Positions 12,174-22,693 of a DNA stretch of 64,000 nucleotides are shown here, in pieces. The notes under the pieces are model-generated. The model had not been told where the DNA came from, ran no database searches, and saw nothing but the letters and a program-made list of their open reading frames with translations. Origin of the DNA: Rhynchospora pubera. Taxonomy: Eukaryota; Streptophyta; Magnoliopsida; Poales; Cyperaceae. Made by a program: the position numbers and the translations under genes. The stretch spans positions 64,704,251-64,768,250 of the forward strand of contig CM051463.1 of NCBI GenBank assembly GCA_028095005.1. The letters are read 5' to 3'. Position 1 is the first letter of the stretch, and each line of letters begins with the position of its first letter.

Positions 12174-15100
12174 ATGCAAGAGGCGACGCATCACGCTGCC
12201 ATGGCTGACGACTCGGCGCCGCGAATCGAAGATACGGAGGTAGACGAGGAGTCGGAAGTGGAGGAGGAGCCGGAGGCGGACGCGGAGGAAGAAGAGGATG
12301 AGGAAGGTGATGTTTGTCGGATCTGTCGGAATCCAGGCGACGTCGATAACCCGTTAAGGTACCCTTGCGCTTGTAGCGGGAGCATCAAGTTCGTGCACCA
12401 GGAATGCCTCTTGCAGTGGCTCAATCACAGCAACTCTCGCCAGTGCGAGGTATCATAGTTTTGATTTTGATGCTAGTTTATGTATTATTGTTGATTATTT
12501 ACTCAATTTAAGTTCTTGTGTGCTATGGGGGGCTTGAATGAGTATCCACAGCATAAGGACTGTTTAGGATGGTGATTCAAGAAATTGGCCAGACAGGGAA
12601 CCTTTTTTTTTTGGGTATTTGTTTCTCATACTGAGTATATCTGTACTATGCCCCGTCTTTTGAACTATTTTATAATTAAATGTAGAATACCACTAAAAAT
12701 TAGTTCAAATGAAGATTGAATGTTGTTTTCCTTTGGTGTGCTATGGTTGGATTTTTTAGATAATCTATCTCCGTAGTGTTTAATGTTTATCCCTGTGTAA
12801 TTTATCTATTATCGACTTCACCTGTTAATTAAATGCGCAGAAATCTTCTATTATATGACTGTACTTTACCTTTTGAGGATATGCTATTTTTCTCTGCAAC
12901 TGTAATTGTTTCTTGTGCAATTTTCAGGTATGCAAGCATGCATTCTCTTTTTCACCAGTGTATGCTGAAAATGCCCCTGCACGTCTACCCTTCCAAGAGT
13001 TCCTTATTGGGATGGGCATGAAGGCTTACCATATTCTCCAGTTTATCATTCGCCTTGCCTTTGTCCTGTCGGTCTGGCTCCTGATAATCCCCTTCATCAC
13101 ATACTGGATTGGCCGTTTGACATTTGTCAGAAGCCTCGGTGAAGCCCAACGTCTCTTCCTGAGCCACTTCACAATCCATTTAATCTTCACAGATTGCATT
13201 CACGGGTTTTTGTTATCAGCCTTGATAGTCTTCATTTTTCTCGGGGCAACCTCTTTGAGGGACTACATAAGGCACTTGAGGGAATTAGGAGGTCAGCAAG
13301 AGGTTCAAGAGAGAGGAGAAGATGATGTGGGGCAGGAGAGAAATGGTGCTAGAGCAGTAAGGAGGCTGGGAGGGAGAGGGAATAATGCAAATGGGAATGG
13401 AGAGGAGGGGGAGGGAAGGGAAATGGAAAGGGGGCCAGGGATGCTGAGGAGGAACGCAGAGAATGTAGCAGCAAGGTTGGAGAGACTGGAGGCACATGTG
13501 GAGCAAATGTTTGATGTATTAGATGATGCTGATGGGGCAGAGGATGTGCCATTCGATGAGCTGGTTGGGATGCAGGGGCCTGTTTTCCACTTAGTTGAGA
13601 ATGCCATCACAGTAAGTGTGGTTTTTTGTCTTATGCTTTTGGTTCGGGTCAGTGAAGAAGAGCCTCAAGTTCTGTGATGTATGTAATGTACCTGTCAGTC
13701 TGGCAGTCCCTGGCATTCTAATATAAAACGGTTTGTAATGTTTCTGTATTTACTGCATGGTTTTGGGAATTACACCTAACAAACAGTCTTAGATGCTGAG
13801 ACCTGTAGAGGGTTAAGCCTACTAATATAAAACGGTTTGCATCAGCAACAGATACACATTCTGGAGTGCTTCATGCTCTTTTATTTCTTTTATTATTATT
13901 TTTCCTCTTTGGCAACTAAAAAAAGACAAAATGCTTATATTACTAATTTATATTGTCAGGTACTTGCTAGCAATGCCATATTCCTTGGAGTGGTTATTTT
14001 CATCCCGTTCTCACTTGGCAGAATAGTCCTTTGCTATCTTTCATGGCTCTTTGCCTCAGCTTCGAGCCCAATTTTAGCTAAATTCATGCCTTTCACTGAA
14101 TCTGCTCTATCCCTGGCCAACACCACTTTAAAAACTGCTCTGACCGCTGTCAAGAATCTTTCCTCTGAGACTGCCACTGAAGGGGTCCTTGGCCATGTGG
14201 TAGAAGTGGTCACCACCACACTCAAAATGAATTCAACCAGTACAGTTAAATCTGCAGTTGATGCCTCTACACTCACTGGTTCCTCTCGCCTTTCGGATGT
14301 GACCACCCTTGCTGCCGGTTATATCTGCCTGTGTCTTGGTGCCTTGTTCTACCTGATCTCTGTTGCACTTCTCAGGTATGCCAGAGGTGAAAGGCTGACT
14401 ATTGGGAGATTGTATGGTATTGCTACAATAGTCGAGGCGGTTCCTTCTCTTTGCCGTCAATTTGTGGGGGCCATGAGGCATATCATGACTATGCTTAAGG
14501 TCGCGTTCTTACTTGTAATTGAGCTAGGCGTGTTTCCCTTGATGTGTGGTTGGTGGCTTGATATCTGTACTTTGAAGATGTTGGGTGCTACTGTAGCACA
14601 AAGGGTTGATTTTTTTTCTGCTTCGCCTCTAGCCAGCTCTGCCATCCATTGGTTTGTTGGGATTCTCTACATGCTTCAGATTAGCATCTTTGTTACCCTT
14701 CTTCGTGGGGTATGTCAACAAGTTCTTATACTTTTATTTTTAATTTAAGGGGACACACTGTGAGTACTGCTCTTATAGTTCAGAGCTAGACCTACAACAA
14801 CAACAACAACCAAGCCTTTTGTCCCAAACAAGTTAGGGTAGGCTAGAAAAGAAACCCAGCAAAAAAGTCAAAAAGGAGAGGTTGTTAATTTCCATGGAGA
14901 TAGCTGGTTTTTTTATGCTGGCTCGCCCAGCCTGTCACAACTCTCCTCCTTTTACTTGGGCTTGGGACCAAACTATACTAAACAGTGCAAACAGAGTTTA
15001 ATATAGGTGGACTTCAGAGCTAGTCCTACACGTGGAAAAATCCTATTTGAAACAAAATCTTTTTCATAATGACTCGAGTAAATAAAAGTACCTAGTTGTT

Positions 15101-18100
15101 AATTTACTATTCCTAATATGGTACAAAGCTATAAATTGGTTGGGTGTTGATTCTTTTTTGTGGGCTTTCTGATCTCTGGGCTAGTAGCTCAGGTGGTAAG
15201 AGCACTGGGCTCTCTTCTAAGAGGTCCAAGGTTCAAGCCCGCATGCTTGCGATAGGCTTGGCGAGCCATCGTAAAAAACTTAGCCATATGTACAAGAAAT
15301 GACCAGGGTGGGGGTGTCATTTCTAGCCTACCCCAACTTGTTTGGGACAAAAGGCTCTGACTAACTTTCTGATCTCTGGGCTAACTAGCAATCAACCTTG
15401 CATGGTTTTAATTTTTTATATTTTAAAATAGCACACAGTTAATATATATATAATGAATGGCTAGGCTCATTATTTAAACCCTTTATATTTATTTGAAATA
15501 GCTATCATGATTTGGCAATTGGAATTAGAAAATATTACATGTATGGATGGTAATAAGCTAATAATAGGTAGTATTGATAAAATTGGTAGACACTTCTCAA
15601 TGGTAGGTAACAAACTAATAATAGGTAGTACTGGGAATTGAAAAACACTCTTTGGTGGAAATCTTGTTATGCTTTAACTTTGTTTTTTTTTTAAAGGTGT
15701 TTGAGGAACACAGCAAATGCAATATTACTAAGTCAAGTGCTATCACTTTTACAATATGTTTCTGAAATTACAAATTATTGTGCTAATATTGCTAATTGGA
15801 CATTCAAGCAATGAGACGGAAGAATAATGGTGGCTTAAATTAAGGATTTAAAACTAATGTAGAAAATTGCAAATAAAAAGATTAAAAAAGTTATCACAGT
15901 GACAGCAAATCTTTGTCAAGAGATGGATAAAGGAATTATCGAACTATAGCAAGAAACTTTTGAATTTTCCTCTTAAGTGGTGGATAAAAGTTCTTTTGCA
16001 GATAGTATTAATTAGAACCTTCTGATCTTCAACATAAAGTGTTATAAGAATTATTGATACTTAATAAAAAAAAGTGTAATAAGAATGCAATAATAATATC
16101 CATGAAGTTCTTTGACGTATTTTTAATGCACTGAAAGGATGCTTTGTGGCAGCATGAGGTCGAATGGTGCTTAGCCTTCTGTTCCTAGACATTATCTAGA
16201 TGTTGATAGGTTTATTGCGATTCAGAGACAAGATGGATTTGCCGGTTATTCTAGAACCATATTTGTGCCTTATGATTAACAATTTTTTTGTATTTTTTTT
16301 ATTTATTAAAGGTACTGCGCCCTGGAGTTCTTTATTTCCTGCGTGACCCAGCTGATCCAAACTACAACCCATTCCGTGATCTAATCGATGATCCGGTACA
16401 CAAGCATGCACGAAGAGTGCTTCTCTCTGTGGCTGTTTATGGCAGCTTAATTGTAATGCTTGTGTACTTGCCTGTTAAACTTGCGATGAGATTGGCCCCA
16501 TCCATTTTCCCTCTTGACATCACGTACGTGACTTATTTTGTTTTAAATGGCTTTATGAAGTGTCATTTTGCTTCTAGACAATTTTTATATTCCTACCAAT
16601 ATCTTGTCTTCATAAAGAAACAAGAAGAATGGTTTAGTAGTATCTTGGAAATTGGTCTGTGCGACCAAAAAAATGGTCCAGGCTAAACCTGGAAATATAT
16701 TTTACCTTTGAAAGAACAAATATTTTGTGTTCAAAACTTGCAATGAATATATGCCGTCAAAAGAACAAATATAATTTACACAGCTGCTGGGTACAAATAT
16801 AATTGAAGTTTGTCTGTTCTATTATTATTATTTAGGATTTCGGACCCATTGATTGAACTCTCAATAAACGTACTTTTGGTGCAAATATGCATACCCTATG
16901 CAATGGAGCATTTCCAGCCACGTGCCACCATCAAATCTTTGCTCCGCCATTGGTTCACTGCTGTTGGGTGGGCCTTAGGATTGACCGATTTTCTCCTCCC
17001 AAGGCCAGATGAGAACAACAACAACAATAATAACAACAACAATGGTGCACAGGATAATTGGAATAATAATCATAGAGCCGGTAGACGTGATATAGGTGTT
17101 ATGGTAAATATGGATGCACGTGACCATGAGATAGATGATTTGCCATTGAATAATGAGATTGATGAGGAGTCTGACATCGATGAACAAGCTGATAACGAGT
17201 ACGTATATATTTTTGTTATTATTTTGAAATTTAGGATTCTAATCAGTATTGTTCTGCTTGTACTTTTATATGCCAACTCTGGACTCAAGGATACCACACT
17301 AATGTTGGTATAACACACTAATATTGTACCAAATTATGGTTGAATTGTGGTTCTTTGCCCTTTGTTAACATTTGTTCCTTTTGATCTGAAATAAAACAAT
17401 TGATCTCCTTCCATAAATACTTTCAATAGGAAAACAAAATGTAACTAATGATTCTTCCTTGGTCCTATATTGAAGGTATGGATTTGTGGTTCGCATTGTG
17501 ATTCTGCTGGTGATGGCTTGGATGACTCTGCTCTTATTTAACTCTGCAATGGTTGTGGTCCCCATTTCTCTTGGACGTGCGGTGTTTGAGGCTATCCCTC
17601 GACTTCCCATAACTCACGGTACCAAGTGCAATGGTAAGAGTCTGTCAAAAGGCAAACTCCTAGTTTACCTTCATAAGTTTAAGATCTTTATCGCATAATC
17701 TAATATTTTTTTTTCCTTTGGCAGATCTATTCTCATTCAGAGTAGGTTGCTTCATAATATGGGGTCTAGTAGCTGCAACCCGGTATTCAATGGATTACGT
17801 CAAGTCTCGTCGAGTTGGTCTTTTGATTTCTCAGGTCTTCAGGTGGTGCACCATCATCATAAAGAGTGCAGTTCTTCTTTCAATATGGGTTAGTACTTAG
17901 TATAGTGAATTTCAAAGTATTTCTTTCTTAGGCACCTGTACAGTTCTAGGAGCTTGCGATTTTTCTCCTTTTCTTCCCCTTGTTTGCTGGTGTTCAGTTA
18001 TCTAGTTTGAGGTTTCTGGCAAATAAACTCAGATATTGGGTGTCATAGCAACCCTTTTTTGGTTCATTATTTTCTAATAAAATTGTTTTTTCTGTGCAGT

Positions 18101-19575
18101 TATTCATTATACCTGTATTGATTGGGCTACTCTTTGAGCTGCTAGTGCTTGTACCGATGAGAGTTCCCATAGATGAGAGCCCTGTATTTCTACTGTACCA
18201 GGATTGGGCTATTGGGCTCATTTTCCTCAAGATATGGACTCGACTGGTAATTTTTCTATGTCCTTTTCACTTTATTGGGATGATCAGACTGCATTAGTTG
18301 TGACTATTCTCACTAGTTCTGACTGGCATAATCAGAATAATATGTAAAATATGGTATTGAACTAGTATGATACTGTATTAGCAGAATACCACAGAAAACA
18401 ACCAATTAGAATTGTTGTTACCTGCATCACTTCTGATTTGTTTTAACTTGGTTTAAGAATTCCTTTTCGGTTAGTTCAGTTTAAGGAGAACTTTTTATGT
18501 GCCAATCCAGAACCATACAAGCATACCTCTGACAAATAACATATGCTGGTATGTACAAAAATAACACGACCTTGCATCATCCCTGTGGTCTAACCTTTCT
18601 TTTTATGTTTCAAATTATAAGATGGAAGTCTAATTGCACACTCGTGTTGAGTTAGCATCTCTGTTGAAGTTGAAACGTAGCAGATAATTTAATTTTGATT
18701 AATCATCTTAAATTTGTAAACTGACCCAGTTAAACATTTCAATTGAGAAAGTTGGGAGCACAATCTTTTTTTTTTTTAAAAAAAAAATCTATGTAAAGAA
18801 CCCAAACCTTTATTGTTGTGATTGCTAATTATTAAGTTAAATATTTCTAATTATCTAGTTAATTATTAAGTTCCACTACAAAGCATGTTTTGATTGCTAA
18901 TTTCCCCTGCATTAATTTGAGGGGAGAATGAACAAGCAATAACTGTGAGTTGTTATTGTGAGTTGTTATTGGGGCTCATATGATTATTTCACAATATTTG
19001 TGAATACAAGATATTTTAGGATATTGCACAGGCATGCCAGGAAGCACCTGTTCAATTTATTAGAAATTTAACTTTTTCTTATTTTTCAATTGGTAAAGGT
19101 AATGGTGGACCAGATGGCACCGCTAGTAGATGAGAGCTGGCGCAGAAAGTTTGAACGGGTACGAGATGATGGGTTTTCTCGTTTAAGAGGCCTGTGGGTC
19201 CTGCGTGAGATTGTTGGTCCCATCATCAGCAAGCTCCTTACTGCCTTGTGCATTCCCTACGTGTTTGCGAAAGGCATATTTCCCGTATTCGGCTACTCTC
19301 TAATAATTAACTCTGCTGTATACCGGTTTGCATGGCTTGGATGCCTTATATTTAGCGCTCTGTGTTTCTGTGCGAAACGTTTCCATGTCTGGTTCACAAA
19401 TTTGCACAACTCGATTAGAGATGATCGGTACTTGATCGGTAGGAGGTTGCACAATTTCGGTGAGGATGGGGGCACTCAAAGTGGGGGTGTTTTGGGGCAA
19501 GAAATGGGGGGTAATCTTCGGTTGAGGAGGGGCAATTTAAGACATAATAACTTGCAACAGAGACAGGCTCTGTAG
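12174..19575 (+). CDS. SUD1: SUD1/CER9, Doa10/MARCH6-type ER membrane E3 ubiquitin ligase
   Basis: Nine exons join in frame: 12174-12449, 12928-13611, 13960-14709, 16312-16523, 16836-17198, 17476-17633, 17725-17888, 18100-18246, 19099-19575 (1076 aa; Arabidopsis SUD1 is about 1.1 kb of codons). The N-terminus is acidic (Glu-rich, residues 21-45), followed by a complete RING-CH finger with all eight ligands, C48, C51, C65, C67, H75, C78, C91 and C94, that joins across intron 1. Many membrane segments follow, with a charged Gly/Glu/Arg-rich loop in exon 2, a poly-Asn tract in exon 5, and near the C-terminus RDDRYLIGRRLHNF, the conserved C-terminal element of this family. Known role: ER-associated degradation, with HMG-CoA reductase regulation and cuticle wax effects in Arabidopsis. 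A second in-frame ATG lies 27 nt downstream (12201). Two SINEs sit in intron 3. The gene looks intact. Confidence 0.95.
14797..15012 (-). mobile_element. SINE, minus strand, in SUD1 intron 3
   Basis: The 18-bp flanks TTCAGAGCTAG(A/T)CCTACA at 14779-14796 and 15013-15030 differ at one base and are the target duplication. Read on the minus strand the element ends TTGTTTGGGACAAAAGGC followed by a (TTG)n tail. The 3' part matches the neighbouring SINE at 15184. The Pol III boxes of the 5' half are not clear. Confidence 0.75.
15184..15364 (+). mobile_element. tRNA-derived SINE, plus strand, in SUD1 intron 3
   Basis: It has an A box (TAGCTCAGGTGGTAAGAGC, starting at the 5' end) and a B box (GGTTCAAGCCC, near 15231), then a 3' body ending TTGTTTGGGACAAAAGGC. 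A perfect 19-bp target duplication, CTTTCTGATCTCTGGGCTA, lies at 15165-15183 and 15365-15383. The A and B boxes come from a tRNA ancestor; this is not a tRNA gene. Confidence 0.9.
17014..17043 (+). repeat. AAC/AAT microsatellite coding poly-Asn in SUD1
   Basis: Ten consecutive Asn codons, mixed AAC and AAT, sit in exon 5 in a soluble loop just after the conserved DFLLPRP motif. A second Asn-rich patch follows a few codons later. Copy number could vary between alleles. Confidence 0.85.
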
Positions 19576-19900
19576 GCTATTTTCAGAAGTTAATTTTTTT
19601 TTCCTTTTTTTTTTTACTTCTTATTTTAATTTAATATTTTTAGGGTGTGTTGGGAGTATCTTTTTGACATTCAAGTTTACCCCGTAGCTTCTGTTGTAAT
19701 ATATGTGTAACATGTCAGTAATGGATATGAGAAAGTTCCTTTCACTGGGTTTTCCAGTATGTGCAGGAAACGTGTTTATTGCAAAGGCATATGATGTATG
19801 AGCATTTTGTAATGGATATGGGAAAGTTCCCTTCACTGCGTTTTCCAAGTTATCGAGGAAACGTGTTTATTGAGCAGCTGTACATTATTATGTAAATTTC
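19576..19900 (+). other. SUD1 3' region with a tandem duplication
   Basis: Two copies with a period of about 91 bp begin at 19719 and 19810. Both run TAATGGATATG(A/G)GAAAGTTC, then TTTTCCA, then GAGGAAACG or CAGGAAACG and TGTTTATTG. They probably lie in the 3' UTR. A T-rich stretch (19592-19615) precedes them. No polyadenylation site can be fixed. Confidence 0.55.
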
Positions 19901-21260
19901 TTGTGTGGAAGCTTTAGCTTTTATCTTATTTCTGTTGGTGTCCTTTTTCTTTTTCTCGCTTTCAAACAAAAAAAAAATGAAAAAAGATAAACGTTCTTAT
20001 TTGAGGCTTCTCAACTAAGAACTTTTTGTTTACAATCGAGCAAAGTTATGTCATAAACACTTGCCAATTAGGGCAAAATTTTTTAAGATATTTTTTCTTT
20101 TATAATTTTTGTCCGATAGTGAAGCTCCTACCAAAAGAAGTAGCTGAAAGTCATGTCTGTGAAATTTTGCAACCTTTCGGCGTTATTTTAGTGGAAATTT
20201 AGCATTAGTCTTGCTTGCTATTTAAAAATAATTATGACAATAATAAAATAAAATTTTTCTTTGAATTTGAAGATATTGAACTATCACTTATCAAAGTTGT
20301 CTGACGAGTGTGCAAAATAAAATCTTTCTATTTCTGTCATTCAGACCTACCCACTCATTCTTAATCAATTTTTTCTCATTCCATTATTGAAGATCAATTG
20401 ATCAAGAGCTGTATTGTTGTAGTTCTCTCTTTTTGGCTTCAGAAGTAGAGAGTACGGTTCCATACTTCAGTGAACAAGTGAGCATGTTTCAAACGAAAAT
20501 ATACTCTAACGTTACTATACAATATACATGGTGAGAGTTATGCCGTCTCAGTTTTTCTATGCCGCTAGTTGTAACACTCAATAAATCTATGTTGAAGTGC
20601 TCATCCTTCGTATTGATATCGAATGATGTGCGTATGTCAAATTCTGATTAATCATTCCAAATAAAATTCCAGAATATCAACATAAAAGAGTTGTGGGACT
20701 TGAGAATTGGGGCACAAATACCTACGGCGGTGTCCTCCTTGCTAAATACTAACATTTCAGGCCCTAGATAGTCTCTATCTACTATGTTTAAAAAAGTTAA
20801 CATTTCACATGACACATAATAACATGAGCTTATTTTGGTAAGTTTCTTTTAGGAAAAGCAATCAAAAGCTACTTATTTTGGTAAGTAATGAGTAATTCAC
20901 ACCGAAACATTCAGATTTGTTGCCCCTAAACTTTCATTTGCTTGTCAGCTTTTTTTAGACGATTTTAAAACTATGCAAACTTTTTAGCAAAACAAAACAA
21001 AACAAAGCAAAAGTCAATTGTAGTCTTTGTAGATGGATATTAGACGAAACAAAAGTGCTTTTAGTTTGTGCCTTTGTGGCCACCGCCTTACCGTACGGTA
21101 CAATACATAAATGTTGTACTAAACGTCTCTAAGTTTGTCGATTACAAAACAATATCATTTGACATTTAACAATTTTCTTTGAGTTTTATAGGAAGAAGAT
21201 GCAAAGTTTGAAGACTTGGATAAAAACTATGAGCAAGATCAAGATCAAGTCTTTAGAGGG
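19901..21260. other. Intergenic, no gene seen
   Basis: AT-rich DNA with no long frame. A short open stretch near 21192-21265 (EEDAKFEDLDKN-like) has no recognisable family and is too short to call. Confidence 0.55.
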
Positions 21261-21289
21261 TTTGTAAGCTAGCTTAGACTTAAATAGAA

Positions 21290-22553
21290 GGTTTACTTTA
21301 GTCCTTTTATCCTTGAAATGGTCTAGTTAGCAGAAAAGCTCAAGAACTCAGTATTTTTCTCAGTTTCAGACCAGTGCGTCGTGTAACGCAATATTGGGTT
21401 ATACAACGCACCAATGAGTTGTGTAACGCAATATTGGGTTATACAACGCACCAGTGAGTTGTGTAACGCAATATTGGGTTATATAACGCACCAGTTTGTG
21501 CAGACTTTTTCCTTTAACAGAAACAGTGCGTTACACAACGCAACAGAAGGTCGTGTAACGCACTAGCTGCATCATACAACGCAATTTACATGTCGTGCAA
21601 TGCAATTCTCTCAAGTCAGGCCAGAACGTTGTATAACGCACTGATACGTTGTACAACCTTCCTTTGGTTTTTCTCTGGCCTTTTTTCACTCGTTTTTGAA
21701 GCAAATTTCTGATCATTTAATGTCATTTAATGTTGCGTTGCACAACGGGTGGTCTGCGTTGTATAACGCGCCTGACAGCTCAAACGACTAGTTTATCCGT
21801 TTTGTTTTATTATAACGGTCGTCCAGTGCGTCGTACAACGCAATATTGGATCGTGTAACGCACTGCCAACGGATAGCTTATTTTCTCTGTCTTATTATAA
21901 CGGCTATCTGTAGGTTGTGTAACGCAATATTGCGTCGTGTAACGCACAACATCAAATTGAGTTGTTTTGCAGCTTTTGACGAGCTCTATTTATATCCATC
22001 CCTTGTTCTCTCTCAATAGAGAGCTTTGCTTTGTAAAATTTGACCAGAATAGAGCCTTTGAGCACAATGATACTCTCCCACTTGAGCTTTTCATAGCTAG
22101 ACCATTTTGAGAGATTTAGTAGCCTCAAACACCACCGCCCCGACATTGTCGCTAGGTGTAGGTTGGAATAGGTTGAGAGCTCTTCTCATTTGAGGCCGTT
22201 GTGCCATTCGAGTTAGGCCGATCCGCCTTGGTTACTTGGTGTACGAGGTGATTCGGTTCGAAGTTGTAGACCCGTTCTTATTGGAATTGAACGGAGCGCA
22301 CCCTTGTGTGGTAGCGAAACTCCCGGAGACGAACGACTAAGGCTAGCATTTCCTAGCGGGTCGGAACTCCGTAATCATAGCGAGTGTTCAATTTCTCTCT
22401 CTTTTTCTCTTTATTATCTTGCTATACTTGAATTGCTTGTGTGCTTCCTTGTATTTGGTACCAATTGAAGCGTGTTAAGATAGTTCATATTAAACCAGTC
22501 CAAAACCTCAATTGCTTCCGCTAAATCTTGGTTAAGCCGCCTCCTTTAGGACA
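21290..22553 (+). mobile_element. Probable LTR or LTR fragment with promoter
   Basis: A repeat-rich upstream half is followed by AACGGCTATC, then a TATA box (CTATTTATAT, about 21986-21995) and a CT-rich leader, ending near TTTAGGACAACA. This order (U3 repeats, AACGGCT, TATA, leader) resembles Copia-type LTRs. No second copy, primer site or target duplication is visible in the window, so it could be a solo LTR or other promoter-bearing repeat. Confidence 0.4.
21374..21500. repeat. Three 40-bp tandem repeats of near-palindromic units
   Basis: Units begin near 21381, 21421 and 21461 with GTGTAACGCAATATTGGGTT and continue to ATACAACGCACC. They head a 600-bp stretch (to about 21955) with roughly 18 versions of the 16-mer TGCGTYGTRYAACGCA, a hairpin with six-base arms and a four-base loop. 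Confidence 0.85.
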
Positions 22554-22669
22554 ACAATAAAAAAGGAAATTTTCACAAATATTCTAAGAGCTTGATTGGC
22601 TTTCTCACTCAATCCCTTTTAAACCCTTTCACCTTTCCCCTTTTTATCTCTCGCCTCTCTTCTCTTGAC

Positions 22670-22675
22670 ATGTAA
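22670..22675 (+). promoter_or_regulatory. AUG-stop (ATGTAA) minimal upstream ORF before IRX14-type gene
   Basis: ATG immediately followed by TAA lies 24 nt before the main ATG at 22694. Such AUG-stop elements, including this same ATGTAA string, are known in the leader of Arabidopsis NIP5;1, where they cause boron-dependent ribosome stalling. Function here is unproven and depends on the transcript starting upstream. Confidence 0.5.
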
Positions 22676-22693
22676 AACCCTCAGCACCTCGCC

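Noticed and set aside
13285..13610. Minus-strand frames of 67-101 codons
   Set aside because: Shadows of the Gly/Glu/Arg-rich loop of SUD1 exon 2 in other frames.
15184..15260. tRNA gene
   Set aside because: A and B boxes are present, but there is no cloverleaf or acceptor stem and the unit is flanked by a 19-bp target duplication; it is a SINE.
21374..21955. CRISPR-like array
   Set aside because: Plant nuclear DNA; spacing is not uniform beyond three units and the intervening sequences are themselves repeated.
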